The notes under the pieces: model-generated
Told to the model about the DNA's origin: nothing
The model's database searches: none
Seen by the model: the letters and a program-made list of their open reading frames with translations, nothing else
Shown here: positions 35,579-48,300 of the stretch, piece after piece
Numbering within the stretch: the first letter of the stretch is position 1
Layout of the letters: the number at the start of each line of letters is the position of its first letter
Position numbers and translations under genes: made by a program
Assembly (NCBI GenBank): GCA_020081605.1
Contig: JAHREC010000013.1
Coordinates: 744,001 to 808,000 of the forward strand
Direction: 5' to 3'
Length of the DNA: 64,000 bases
DNA from: Albifimbria verrucaria
Taxonomy: Eukaryota; Ascomycota; Sordariomycetes; Hypocreales; Stachybotryaceae

Positions 35579-36207
35579 TGTGCTTGCGATGGTGTGGTAA
35601 GGCTTGGCTTAGCGCCACAGGGTGCAGAGCTGTGTGGACGATCTGCTCAGCCTTAGCTGGGCGACCAGAGAGCAGTTGATGTCAAGTCGAGGAACCCACA
35701 AGCCGACAGTCCACAACCCCAGAAAGCCTGAAATACGAACCTCATGGGGAATTTGTCCAGAAAATGGCCCGTGTTTGCGTAAATCTTAGCATTTTCCCTC
35801 ATTATGTAATAGTTTGTCGCACGTGGAGCCGCAGGGTCCTTTTGTTTGCCCGTTGTCTTACATACACGTCATCGCTAGTCAGATGGAGACCCGTCAATGC
35901 TAATAATGTGGACAAAAGGGTCGTGGATTCGAATGGCTAATGTGTTATTGTGCTATGCTATGGAAATGAAATGCACGAGTTACGACAAGAGGCTATCTAT
36001 TTGCTGCAGCGACAGGAACTAACCCTCTTACTTCCAGGTGCCTCCATCAATTGCTGTTGATTGACCTTTAATGTCCTCCACCATGCCTAATTCCAATTGT
36101 CTAGCCTTCAGAAGCACCCGCATATTTCTATATCGCCATCGCGAATCTAAAAAACCAAAGGCGTTTGAGATCAAGTTCACTGTTCATCTCCTCAACCTCT
36201 TGCACCG
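35579..36207. other. Intergenic region
   Basis: Promoter side of the methyltransferase-like gene and 3' side of the MYND gene. Nothing else seen. Confidence 0.5.
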
Positions 36208-37399
36208 TTAACCAGACCTTTTGAGTCGCTCAATCTCCACCGCAGTATGGGTGACACAGAGCTGGAACCTCTGATTAAAATAGTACCGCCCAATGTCTCT
36301 AGAAACCATATCTGCCATTGCATTGTCCAAGTATTGCTGAGCCTCCTGCAGGATGTGCTGTCTTGCTGTTGCAAAATCCGGGGTGGGAGGAACAAGAAGT
36401 TCATTACATGGTTGTAGTTGGTTTCGATATTGGTTTCAAGATGCGCTTGGAGTCCCTTGGCAAGATCTCGGCGGATCGCGTGGAGAGCAGAGGCCGAGCT
36501 GGTAGCATTTTGGAGAAGAAGATAGGGCGTATCTTCCACCTCTAGTCCTCCTCTAAATTGTGCTATGCTGTAACTTGTTTCCATCACAGTGCGGTGAGTA
36601 CAAAACGTAGACCAAGGAGAGAGCTTCTCCTGCCAACCGTACTGTGCACCGGTAATGTCAAGTGCAAAGCTTTCATCTCCGAGTAGAGTTATTTGAAGGA
36701 TGGTGTGAAAGGTGGGAATGGGAATGCCTGGAGATCGAACAAGAAGAGCTGGGTCTTTGACATGTACCTCCACTTCTTGCACATGCCGGACGAGAGCTTC
36801 AGAGTTGGTCAGTCGTCTCCACGTGTCCAGGTGTATGGCTTGGTCAACCTACGCTTTAAGAACATGTTTAGAATCTCATAACCGGTCCTCAATGGCTCCT
36901 TGCAGCCATTATGGTAAAGTATTGCCGACCGGATGCGCTCATCGATCTCGTCTGAGTAACAAATGTTCTCTGGGGTATCAATGAAGATGGGCCTGCCAAC
37001 CCACGCACGCTTAATGGCCTGATGCGTCGTGACCTCGAAGTCGATGATTTTGTCTCTAAGGCTAGTGATTCTACAATGTTTTGTAAATGTCTTCTTCTCG
37101 AAAAGCTCCCAGAGTTGGGTAATGACGGAAACGGCTCGGACCAGTAGCTGGCGTTGGGTGCAAGATTCTTGGTGTGAGAACCAATTTATTACTTGACAGT
37201 CTCGAGAGCAATAGAACGTGCGAAACTCTCCCACCTGAGAAAAGCTGCAGTAGAAGCAAAAGAGTATACACCTATCCATGCCGCACCCGTTGCACTTTTT
37301 GTAGTTTATCATGTAGGCCAAAGGCAGGCGGGCAAAACCGGTAGCATCTGTAGGCTGAGGATTCCACGCCTTTAACACTTCCCGAGTGATAGGGGCCAT
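36208..37399 (-). CDS. MYND-type zinc-finger protein (frame interrupted)
   Basis: The start at 37399 (MAPITREVLKAWNPQPTDAT) is preferred over an upstream ATG because of its context. A MYND-like finger is at about 37,165-37,300: CNGC, then CFYC, FYCSRDCQ and HQESC, giving the usual C-C-C-C-C-C-H-C ligand set. The rest is mostly helical: RGGLEVEDTPYLLLQNATSS, then FATARQHILQEAQQYLDNA and VTHTAVEIERLKRSG at the stop (36208-36210). MYND fingers bind proline-rich peptides, often in regulators, but fungal proteins of this layout are uncharacterised. Frame changes near 36,827 and near 36,395 are each explained by one missing base. Confidence 0.65.
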
Positions 37400-38683
37400 A
37401 ATATTAGTAGCTCGTGAAGTTTTGTTGACCAAAGAAGTTCCGCAGAGAAGTCGGGGAACAAGACAAGACGAGCCGTTACACGTATGGAATAAGGTGAAGA
37501 ACAGTTAAACAAGCACAAGCCCACGCAGGTGAACATATCACAGGTACCTCCTCAGTTGGAAGCTGCAGATAAAAGGCAGGTGGTACGTGGTGGGCAGGTA
37601 GTGGCAATCGGAGGCTGCCTCATGAACTTGAATATCAAATTGCACCTAGGCAAGTGCCAATTTGTTCCGGTGAGGTAGCATGAACTCTCCTGTTCCTCGC
37701 ACAGTCATCTCTGCAGACTAACACGTTAAGAGTCTGCTGAACAATTAATCAATATAATTACAGGCTTTACAATAGTGATGCACATTCGCCATTTGTATTG
37801 TACGTGTGTACAGGGTCCCAGCCTAACAAGTTCAAACTTCAGGAGCCCTTATGCAAATGACTTTCATTGCCGATGCACCTCTCCAGTATATTTAGAATGT
37901 AGAAAATCCCATGAAACGGCTCGCTCAGTATATGAATGGAACTTGGCAAGGCAAAATTTCGAAAGTCAAGGATACGGTTTTGCTGCTCCTGTTCCAGAAG
38001 TCTTGCTTGATTTATTATGCACTTGCAAGCTTTTTATCGACAACTGTCATCAAACATAATAAATATGCAGCATAATCCAATCTGGCTTCTCAGAAGCAAT
38101 TCATCATGATTCTAATCTTTATTGGAGGCTCTGTTTTGCAAAATCATCTATATAGCGGTAATTGAAGTTTGCCTCTTATCCTGTTGAGATCTGAGGTTAT
38201 GCCGAGTCCTTATCACCATGTCACCGCGAAAATCCTCTCTCTCTGAGCTGGCGACAGGTCATGTAAAAGAAAAGAAACTTCGCGTCTCCACCACCTTTGC
38301 CAAGAGCAGCACCTTGTTCACGGGTATGCAAGGAGTGGAACCCGGCTGTTGAAGGAGGGGGTTCTGTCATCACACTCAGAATACTCAGTTACGGAAGAAA
38401 GCTGGCTTTTAGTGTGTGAGAGACCCTAGAAGATGTACCCTTGCCTATCTACTAATCACAAGAGTTCACGTCCTCGAGCTCTAAACGTACGCCATCATGC
38501 AAGTGGATTGCTCCAAGCGAAGGCATACTGCCAACTTCTGGAGCTGAACAGCAAATGCCTTGTCCTAAACCAGAAAGGGCAACCAGCATTAGTTTCATGT
38601 ATGCGGCGTATCGCCTTGTATCAAGATCTGCGGCTGAGCCCCGTTAATGGAGTACAAAGTGTGTTGGATGCAACCAGGGTAAA
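37400..38683. other. Intergenic region, divergent promoters
   Basis: No supported gene. The ORFs at 37775-38059 and 38433-38699 lack motifs and intron logic. AT content is raised around 38,040-38,160. Confidence 0.5.
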
Positions 38684-39723
38684 ATGGAAAAACAGATAAA
38701 TAGAACGCCTATCTCCGACCAAGGCAGACCATACGCACCACTACTTTCGAAAATGGGGAGCACATCCGGGAGCCAAACGACAAAGTTCGCATTGTCTGTA
38801 TTTCTGATACTCACAATGACAACTGTACAGCGAGCCTGCCCGACGGCGATATACTCATCCATGCTGGGGATATGACTGACGACAGGACAATTGAGGAGTT
38901 AACCGCTGCTTACAAATGGATCTCTGCGTTGCCACACAAGACCAAAATCATCATAGCTGGTATGATCCTTGCTGACCTATTCTCATCTTTCACAGCACAT
39001 TGCAAACCCTTGGGTTTCTGTCAGCGACAAATTCAGAGCTTGATTTGACTGATTGTGATAGGAAACCATGATCTTGGTCTTGACTCAAAACATGCTGCTT
39101 TTCTTCCAGAAGCTGTTGAGCTGTTCACCTCGGAAGCAGCCAAAGCAGCCGGTATACATTACATTGATCGAAATGTGCATGAAGTTTCCGTGACCAGATC
39201 TGGCAACCTTGGAACCACGCCAATCGCAGTGTATGGCAATGCTGTACAGCCCGATTTCCTCAACTCATCCTACGCTTTCACTTATCTGCCTCATCCATCA
39301 GAGCAAGCTGCCGCCGCTTGGCAAGGTGCGCCATCTAACTCATCAGTCCCAATATGGGTGACGCATGGAGGACCGCATGGCCGTTTGGACTGGATACCCA
39401 TTCCGCCTCTTCGAGGATGCGAGGTGCAGGCAAACGCTGTCGCAAGAGCTCGCCCAGTTCTCGCTGTGTTTGGTCACTTCCATATAAGTCACGGCGCCGA
39501 AATTGTAACTTGGGTAAAGGGTACTGAAGAAATTGAAAAGGCAGAGCCACTGGTAAAGAATGGTGAGGCGACACGCTTAGATTTCACGACACCAGACAAA
39601 ATATTCCAGAGAGGCGAAAAGACAATCTTTGTGAATGCTGCATGGATGACTCTGAAGAAGACGCAGACAGATGAGCGATACCAGCCAATTGTTTTGGACC
39701 TGCCGCTGAGCCTCCTAGCTTAG
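38684..39723 (+). CDS. Calcineurin-like metallophosphoesterase (MPPED/UPF0046 type)
   Basis: Two exons, 38684-38959 and 39062-39723, are joined so that the invariant GNHD is split by the intron. All metal-binding motifs are visible: VCISDTHND (D-x-H), ILIHAGDMTD (GD), GNHD, PIWVTHGGPHGRLD (GH-like His) and AVFGHFHISHG (GHxH). This is the layout of MPPED1/2 and UPF0046 phosphodiesterases, whose physiological substrates are uncertain. The start MEKQINRTPISDQGRPYAPL is the nearest ATG. The frame changes right after it, at G4 38755-38758, explained by one missing G. The length (about 312 residues) is normal. It is convergent with HEM3. Confidence 0.85.
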
Positions 39724-40067
39724 AAAGTGAAGCTGAATCGCAATCGAGAGTTGTTAGCTACTTGTTTTGCCATGGCGCTGCAATGGCCTGCTCAATTGTC
39801 GAGATTGGCCAGAGCCACAAGTTTCGGTGGACCCGCATATGATGATAGTGTAGCAGAATGTCAATCGAATAGGTATAAAATTGGAAGTTGAGCCCATATA
39901 TCCCCCTGCTAGAATCATGAGGCGCCTAGCGTCAGCTGTGTCTAGTGATTAGGCACGCAATACCCAGTGGCTATATCATGTTGAACAATAGACTCCTTGG
40001 TGGAGAAGCAAACAGGTTAAGTTGTAAGCCGCGGAGCTTCAAAGCTAACAAATCCTTCAAAACCCAA
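39724..40067. other. Short 3'-3' intergenic region
   Basis: Between the convergent phosphoesterase and HEM3. Nothing seen. Confidence 0.6.
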
Positions 40068-41214
40068 TCATGATCCTTTCGACAGCAGAGAGTTTGCTCC
40101 CTCTCGTAGTAGCATACGCGCGACCGAGACACCCAGCTGCTCTGCGTCATCATCGCTCTGGACAGTTACCGAGTCTTGAGCTGAAATACTTTTGTTCCTT
40201 CTATATCAAGAACTGTACCATGCAGCTTAAGATTGCCAATACTGTAGCTTCCATTTTTCACATTTTCAGCATCAATTCCATCCTGGGGTATAAAAGATGA
40301 GAACACGCCAACCGGAGACGAACATCCTCCCTGAAGGCTTCGAAGCATTGCGCGCTCTGCCACACTACGCCATCTGGATGGTGCATGGTCAGCAGCACGA
40401 ACGATCCGTAGTATTTCATCGCTGCCTTCTTTGACTTCAATGCCAAGGGCACCTTGACCGATAGCGTAAGGGAAAATGGTTGGATCAAGCCTTTGTGTGA
40501 TTCGATGCTCAAGACCAAGGCGTGTCAAGCCTGCGGTTGCCAAAAGGATGCATGAGAATGGTGACTGGGAGCGTCAAGCTTCGCTAGACGTGTATCTCTA
40601 CGTATGTGTTAGGCATAAATCAGAAGGATAGAGGATATGACCATTCGCGCTCACTCACAAATTACCACGACACTCTTGAACTTGCAAGTGAGGCCAGTTG
40701 CGCCGAAGCAAAGCCCGCCTGCGTGATGAGCTCGATCCAACCACAGAACCCGCTGGTAGTTGATCGATGGAATTATACTCAGAACCAGCTTTCATTATTA
40801 CGGCATCTGAAGGATCTTCACGTTCGGTGATAGAACCCAGAAGACAATTGGAGGGTAATGTTGTTGGCATGTCCTTCAAACTATGAATAAGAAAGTGGAA
40901 CTTGCCAGACACTAGGTCTTCCTCTAGACCGTTGGTCCAAAGACTTTTGCCGACATCTGATCCACCCGTTTGCTTGGAGAGGAGTAAAAGGGTGTTTGCT
41001 TGTCTGCATCCCCAACAACAGTACGTGTCGTGATCTCAAAAGGAGGAGGATTGTCAAGTTTCTCAGTCAGCTGAGATATAACATAGCGGGCCTGAATCAG
41101 CGCAAGCTCTGATTTACGGCAGCCAGCAACCAGTCTGGACGTATGAGAACCCAACAAGGCATCTCCAGCCTTGCTCTGTTGAACAGCCTTGCCCTTCTCG
41201 TGATCCATGTTCAT
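40068..41214 (-). CDS. HEM3: Porphobilinogen deaminase (hydroxymethylbilane synthase)
   Basis: It catalyses head-to-tail joining of four porphobilinogens in heme synthesis, in the cytosol. Motifs in order: VAGCRKSELALIQARYV (usual GTRxSxLA), HFLIHSLKDMPTTLP with the catalytic Asp, GSITEREDPSDAV, SSSSRRRALLRRNWPHLQ, DTRLAKLD after a 61-nt intron (40598-40658), and GQGALGIEV. QGGCSSPVGVFS contains the Cys that carries the dipyrromethane cofactor. The helical C-terminus DDDAEQLGVSVARMLLREG ends at 40068. The start is set at 41214 (MNMDHEKGK), though a longer N-terminus is possible. Frame changes at A4 40986-40989, G3 40567-40569 and A3 40194-40196 each need one base. HEM3 is essential, so breaks here are strong evidence for sequence errors. 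Confidence 0.88.
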
Positions 41215-42132
41215 GAAGTGGACGTTACAGCATATGGCAAATCTGGTATTGCGACATTTGGGATGCATGAGTTGAAACCGGCAATTGTTCGGGATTTAGT
41301 CAGGATAATCCACATCATCTTCCTCCATCCTGGTGGAGACATTGTTCCTACTCATCTCATCTACCGAGGGGCAGATTCAACAGTCAGTGATGTTTGGAGA
41401 TCTTCATTTGGACCAACAGCTCGGCGAGGAGAGTTAAGCACAAAAGATGTATCGATATTTGACTTTGGTTTGAATCATGCGCCTGTAATATGTGAATGGT
41501 CAATCTTGCTGCGTATTCTAGAACATGTTTTCACGTACATTGTAGATGTATGAGCCATGCCGTTATCCTGTACAACAGATTCTGGAGGTGCTATCTGTTC
41601 GAGAGAGTCATTGGTGGACAAACAAGCACATGCGTTGGAACGTCACAATATAGACCTGGATTATGTTATCTTGCGCTTATACCGAAACGAGTCCCGAGAT
41701 TGAATATTCTCCGACCCCGTGGCTTGTGTAGCTGCAGCTTGGGCCGCAAAAGATATGTTGGCGTGGCAATGATTTCTCGAAGGGATTGCCCATATCTTGA
41801 TTATTAGTCTAGTAGGGTTGGCGAATTGATTCGACAAATTAAGGGTGTGTCGATCTCTCATTCGTGGAGAAAAATAATGGCCAAGCCGTCATCCACACTA
41901 TATCGGTGACATTAGCTCCGTCATCGCCGTGCTTTTTGAGGAATGTGATGGCCAAGATTAAGGGGAGAGTGTAAGGAATAATTCGGACTAAGACGCGACG
42001 GAGAGACCCATATTGACATATTAATATGCCTTGTTTCTCCTATAAAATGTTTTACAAATACAGTGGTCACCTACTTCGACGCGTTTATTACCTTTCCTAG
42101 TAAATACTTTCTGAAACAATAAGTAAAGCAAT
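41215..42132. other. Intergenic region, divergent promoters
   Basis: Promoters of HEM3 (minus) and the LPMO-like gene (plus). The plus-strand ORF at 41143-41553 overlaps the HEM3 start and has no motifs. Nothing else seen. Confidence 0.5.
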
Positions 42133-42908
42133 ATGCTTCTCTCAGCAACATCCATTTTCTGTTTGGTCGGGGAGCTTTGGGGCATGCGGTCATGGTAGAC
42201 CCCGTTCCACGCAAGGTATGAATGAATGACTCAAACATAACTTGAGTGAGATATTAACAAGAACCAGACCGGTACGGTACACAAAGCAACATGTGGCGAG
42301 GCTGTGCAATATAGATTGGAGAGAGGTAAGACGCGTTGGATGCCTCAAGTGTTATGTTGACTTAACTAATTTTATTGGCTTTTAGACAAGGCCGGCCCTA
42401 TTGAGAATGCCATGAAGTACGCCGACGCAGACTATAAATGCAATGCCTATCTTTGCCGAGGATACCAATTCGAGGACAATAAGAAGAATGTGAAAGCGCT
42501 GAGTGCTGGCGATGTGGTCGACTTTAGAATTGATCTCATCGCAGGCCATCGACCAGGATACGCTGTGAGTTCTACATCACCATCAAATTTCTTCCAAATT
42601 ACTGACTATGGGATAGAACCTATCTATTGTTGACACTACAACTAATACCATCATTGGAGAGCCTTTGAAGACTTGGGCCGACTGGCCTATGAGCGGACCT
42701 GATCCTGAAGATGAGAGTGAGTCGCACATAATAAAGCCGCTTTATCACAATGATATCTAATGCATACACAGCGGAATTCAATGCGACTATCCCAGACGGA
42801 CTGGCGTCATCATGTGGTGTTGCAGGCAAGTGTGTGTTGCAATGGTACTGGTATGCAATCTCTAACGTTCAGACGTATGAGAGCTGCGTAGATTTCTATG
42901 TGGAATAG
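42133..42908 (+). CDS. Secreted LPMO-like (chitin-binding type-4 related) protein
   Basis: Five exons: 42133-42215, 42268-42325, 42386-42564, 42617-42716 and 42772-42908. All introns are 52-60 nt GT...AG and every exon join keeps the frame. The signal peptide MLLSATSIFCLVGELWG is followed directly by HAVMVDPVPRK, so cleavage would leave an N-terminal His, the mark of copper LPMOs. Paired-Cys motifs follow: CGEAVQYRL, CNAYLCRGYQFEDN, CGVAGKCVLQWYWY and QTYESCVDFYV. RPGYANLSIVDTTTNTIIGE is a beta-sandwich core. A second His (AGHRPGY) could complete a histidine brace. The family would bind or oxidise chitin or another polysaccharide outside the cell. The signal and the mature part lie in different frames across G4 42179-42182, explained by one missing G. 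The exact AA family is not certain. Confidence 0.7.
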
Positions 42909-43107
42909 AGGAAATGATGGGAAGCAAGCCTACAGCCTAGCCAGTATGTGACTTATGGTTTATGAGTTGATATGACCACAACAAATATTGAATTGATCTA
43001 CCTGAGCAAAATAGTCATTCCAAACTGTATAGATCTGATCCATTCAAGAAAACGCATCCAAATGTCGCTTGGAAAGGTACAGGACTGTAAGAACTGCTGA
43101 TGATGGC

Positions 43108-44793
43108 TTAAGGACGCTTACTGAAAACCAAGTAGGGCCCATCGTGGGTTGAAGTAAATGTATCATATAACTGATACTCGTCCGGCCTCCCTCGACCATC
43201 TTTCCTGCCTTCCTCTCCTCCACCAACTAATCCGAGTTTCCGAGGGGCGGGCTCAAAATCTAAGTGCCAAAGTGTCTTCGCTATGGCGAGACTAAGCTCC
43301 AAGTACGCCAAGGCTCTGCCTGAGCACGAGCGATTCCCGATAGCGAACGGAGCGAATGCTTTGTGTGTTATTTTAGACCTTTCTCTTGCATCCTCAGATG
43401 TAGCCTCGAGGAATCTCTCTGGTTTGAAGACCCAAGGATCAGGAAATACTCTTCGTTGTGGTGGATTGAGTATAGGCTGACACCAACAAGAGTTCCGGCG
43501 GGTACCACATGGCCATCCACAACAAGCGGCGATTCATATCTCTGCCCATTTTCATTGGCAGCTAACTCCTCCCGCCACGAGAACGAGTTGTTCGGTGTTG
43601 CTATACGTAGGGTTTCATTGATGCAAGCGCGAAGGTATTCGCAGCTTTGAAGTTTTTCACCCATCCTAATCTCATCGGGCGAGGCGAAGGTGGAGCGAAT
43701 CTCAGCGGCAAGCTTCTTGTAACATTCGGAGTTGCGAGATAGATAGAAATACAACGCACTTAACGCCGTAGAAGGGGTTGTACCGCCTGCGGTCAGGAAG
43801 AAAAAGCCTCTGACCAAAGTTCACTATCGCGAAGGCTTAGACCTCCTTTCATGTGGTCGGCAGCAAATGAGTAAAGATCGTGTTTGGCATGTTTCTCAAG
43901 GCCCAGCCGACGCTCGATCATGGTAGTGATGATCTTCAAATATCTTCCCTTTGTCGTTTAAGGAAAAATCTCAGTAATGGTTCAAAGACAATAAGAAGTG
44001 GTATCTGCATGTAAATATTTATCCGATAGGCCATCAAGTTCAACCCGGAGAGGAGCCAACGGTTCTGACTTTCTGACTGAAGATTGAGGTGGTATCCAAA
44101 CGCAAGTTGCCCGATGATATCACCACCTAGATTACGACATTGCAGTGTCATATCAATAGGGCTCGATGATAGACTTGATGTAATTAAATCACCAACGAAC
44201 TTGTCAACTTGTACCATTATGGTAGGCTCAAATGTACGCATAGATCTCTCAGAAATTGGCTGACTAACAATTCTGCGCTTCCGGCGGTGTTCCTCGACGT
44301 CGATTGTGTCAAAGACTGAGGATTTAGGCGTAGCACGACTTATTTCGAATACACTGGACTTGGTGATCCTAGGATTCTGGTAGATGTCTGTTTGCAGACT
44401 CATCAGCACCAAAGCACATGTCGATAAAGCAGGAGAATATTGCTCACCGTACAAAGCCTCGACAGTATTAAAGACAAGTCTATCAGGACCCTGTCTGAAT
44501 ACTTTGCCATATCTCTGATGGTTTTGGTACGTGACCAAGTGAAGACTTTTTCGAGCAGCATGAAAGCCCCCATAAAAATCAGTGAATCTTGCAAGAAAGG
44601 GCCCTGGATATTTGCTCAAAGGATGAAGGGTGAGACGGTAGCCGATCAAAAGAACATACTGTTTATGTTGGTGGTCAGTAATGACTACCTATATGGGGCA
44701 TTCCCCATGGATAAAATGCTCAAAACTCACACATGACAGGACACCATATGCCGCATAAGCAGCGAATGACCAGAAAACACCAAGAGGGCCCAT
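43108..44793 (-). CDS. Cytochrome P450 (frame interrupted)
   Basis: Exon 1 (44731-44793) encodes MGPLGVFWSFAAYAAYGVL, a membrane anchor. Exon 2 (44448-44658) carries HPLSKYPGPFLARFTDFYGG, the Pro-rich hinge. Exon 3 runs from 44387. Motifs: AGGTTPSTALSAL in helix I (AGxDTT position, with T for D), CINETLRI (ExxR), FKPERF (PERF), and the heme loop FAIGNRSCSGRALAYLEL matching FxxGxRxCxG. The C-terminus THDGPYLVFSKRP is typical. The layout matches fungal monooxygenases, often of secondary metabolism, with ER membrane anchoring. Frame changes at A3 43938-43940, A5 43801-43805 and A3 43444-43446 each need one base. It lies next to, and on the same strand as, the four-domain enzyme. Confidence 0.85.
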
Positions 44794-45363
44794 TACAACT
44801 GAAGATGGAAAGATTTTTTGAATTCAGGTTCACTTGCGACCTAAAATATGCCTAGAGGCGAGAAAAGTGAACCATAAGCAGAAGAAATATTTTCCTCATA
44901 GGGAGGTGGAAGACAGCTTCAATAAAAAGTTAAAAAGAATGTTGGTTGAATTGCTTGTTAGCTGGTGTAAAATCTAGACCCCTCATCTCTGACCTTGGCG
45001 GCCCGAATCTGGGACTATCATTGGCTCTATGGAGGTGTTGGTTGAGAATGCTCAGATTTCATGCACATTCGGGGACAAGGGTGATATATTTGGTTTGACA
45101 AATGGGATAATGTGGTTGGTTATGTAGTTGTTATCAACCTCGGTTCGTTTATGTTAAAAGTATTACACACGTTCTTTGTTAAACCAGCTGCTTTCAACGA
45201 GAAGGAGATGACTTATTGCACAGCCTCTTTGGCTTGTTAAGCTATTCTCCAGAAACTTGAGCAACAAATCTGAAAGCAACCGGATCATACAATATTCAAC
45301 CAAGTCATTGAAAAAACCGAAGTGATCTAATACAATTGGCATTCTGTCCATCCTTCTTCGCTT
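44794..45363. other. Intergenic region
   Basis: 5' region of the P450 and 3' end of the four-domain enzyme gene. No gene seen. Confidence 0.55.
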
Positions 45364-48300
45364 CTAAGAGCCACCCAAGACTAGAAGGCTTTGCACATTT
45401 ACGTTGCCAAAGCCGCGCTGACGCAACAGTTGACGACCACGATGAAGCGGAAATTCAGATACGACCATGACGCTCATATTGGCAATTTCGACCCCTGATT
45501 CTTTTAGTAGCTGCAGGATTGCGCAAAGAGTCTCTCCTGTAGCAAGGACATCGTCTACTACCACAGCAGACATGTCTTGACTAATTGCATCTCGGCTCAT
45601 CTCAATCTGCTTCTTTCCCAGGCCATTGCATGCCAATGATGAGATATTTGAAGGAGATTTATCAACGCTCGTTGTCGGTGGCGGAAGCTTCCCAGATTCA
45701 CGGATGAGTGCTAATGGCACATCGACTTGTAAAGCTAATGCCGATGCATAGACAAAGCCGCCAGCCTCGCAGCATACGATCTTATCAACCTTTGCCCAAT
45801 CACCGGCAAAATGACTTCGAAGCAAGGAGATACACAGAGCTAGTCCTCCAGGCAGTTGTGATATTCCGAGCACGTGGCGAAACTCGATGCCCTGCCGCGG
45901 AAAATTCGATACAGGGCGCACCATGTTGGCTAGTTTCTGCAAATCGTCATGAATATAAGGGAGTAAAATCTTGCTACCAAAAAGCTTTACTTCTTCATTT
46001 CCACTTGCATCATTGATGAAGATGAGGCTTGGACGGTATGCCATATCCACCAATTCACGGCTTCCATCGGTGCTCTTGTTGTCAATGCCACTTCTAGTTT
46101 GAAAAGAGCAGCCTCCACGCATCAGCCGTGTTTCCTCTTTGACTTCAATGCGAACGTCGAGTAGCCTGCTGTCTGGCACCAGATGAGACAATGTTGTAAC
46201 TGGCGCTTCATCTCTCATCCCAGTGATCAGCAACACATCTGTTTCAGTAGCATTATACACAAGATTCAGGAAATGCTCCTCTGGCAGCTTTGGTCGTTGT
46301 CTTACTTGATCCTGAAAAAATGCCGTCAAAGCCGGTCGGTGCTGCTCTTTGAAAGCTCGGTCTCGGTGTAGACGATCTAGTTCAACACCAGTAGCGCATG
46401 CGTATTCTTGCTTGGTCACATCACTAATGCTGGCTACACGTACTGTGAGGCCTTTCGGTGTGGATGCAACGAATGTTGACATCCAAACGCCTGCGCAATA
46501 ATCCTTGCCAACACAACTCTCACCCGTGACAAGAATGATGAGCTTCGGTTCCATGGGCGTTTTTGGAATGGGACACGCATATGCTAGTACATTGCATGGA
46601 TCTGCCATCCGCTTGATGCGGGCCAGACGTGGCCGGTTCGGGCCAAAAGCCTTGATTGCCAATGCAGCATCTCTCGGGTCAGGCCCGAGGTCAGCACCAT
46701 ATACGCCTTCACTCGTAGGCAAGAGGTCGGCGGCAACTTTGTAAACCCAACTAACTGCATCTCGAGCGACATCAGCTCCATCTTCGTTACGAGGCCAAAC
46801 GCCGGTGATAACACAAGCAAAGTCCCAGTCTCGACAGCCGAAAGCAGAAGCGTCAGCCGCTACATCGGTGACAGCTCCGCCTCCATGCAGTAGATGCAGA
46901 TAACACGACGGCGAAGGACGCGTGTCAATGGCAGTTACCAGGATGTCACAGATGTCTGCCGCTGCAATGTGTTTCAAAAACAAACATCGCTTGAAAGAAG
47001 AGGTCTTCCCGCCCCCATGCCCACCATGCATCCCTGACATGTACATCTCGGTCTCAAACAAATCGACACTATCCGCAAATGTGAAGCTATTCTCTGGCCC
47101 AAAGGCTCTTTTCAATGATGTAGCTACTTCAGTGATGTTATTGAGTGCGTCACATTCGATGAGGCTCACGCCTAGGTGCAACTTCGCCTTGTCCCAGTAC
47201 AAGTAAGCGTCTGTGGAACAGTTTCGAGGAAGCTTGTTAGATACTAGGCCACCGAGATCTCTCAGCCTGGCGTGCGCATCAACTTTGTCGCCTAGAGGAA
47301 TCGCCCAATTTCGAATTGAGTAAGTTGGAGTTGGATACGCTTTGAACGTAACGCTGATCACGATGCCCATGTTGGTCCCAGCACCCTTAATGGCCCATAA
47401 CAACTCGTCTTGATTGTCCGCTCGCATAGAACCAACCGGCTCATGCTCCTTGGGTACGTGACCAATGCAGTAGATGTGACCAGAAGAGACGCTGACCATC
47501 ACTGCGCCAATGATGGAGTCACAGCTGAGCCCGTGCAGCCTAGCCAAGTGCCCGATTCCGCCCTGTAGCCATAATCCCGCGCCTACACTGGGACGCGCTC
47601 CCAGAGGCACCGTCAAACCAACGGCCATGGACTTACTGATGATGTCTCCTATCTTGCAGCCACTCTGAACGAGAAACAAGGGACCCGAATCAGGACTGCC
47701 TTTGCCTCCATCACTTTGGCCCATGACAACTTGTATTTGATCAAATGCACTCATGTCTACCGCGATGACATTGGACCATAGACAATGACCACTGTGGCCT
47801 CCGCCAACAACAGTCAGCCCTAGGCCATTCTTCAAAGCCCAACGAACGCATTCTTGAACATCCTGGATTTCTTTGGGCCGAAAAATTGAAGCCGGACGAT
47901 GAAGACGAGCTTCACGATTTTTAACCGTATATTCCACGCTTGCTGAGGGTACGCATGCTATGAGCTCCGGCAACTCCATCGCATGCTGAGTAAAAGCCAC
48001 CATGATATTCGGAGCATCAAAGATGACTTGACCCGGATAAGCTACCTCGCGACGGCCAAGTGCGCGGCAAATAGTACGCCATTCGACTTCGACCGCTTTG
48101 TTCGTTTCCGGGTTCTGAATTATAAATCCTGCGACGAATCTAGTAAACCGGTTCAGTGTCTCATCATCATCTGCCACGCTAATGAGCCCAGCAGGAAAAG
48201 AAGCTGTTTGATCGCACACCAAACTGCCAAAGTCCGCATTCGTATCACGGTGAAAAACTATAACCAGTCCGCCTGCCCCTTGCTCAAGCATTTTGAGTGC

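Noticed and set aside
35166..35600. 144-codon plus-strand ORF
   Set aside because: It lies antisense to the ICMT-like gene, which has clear motifs.
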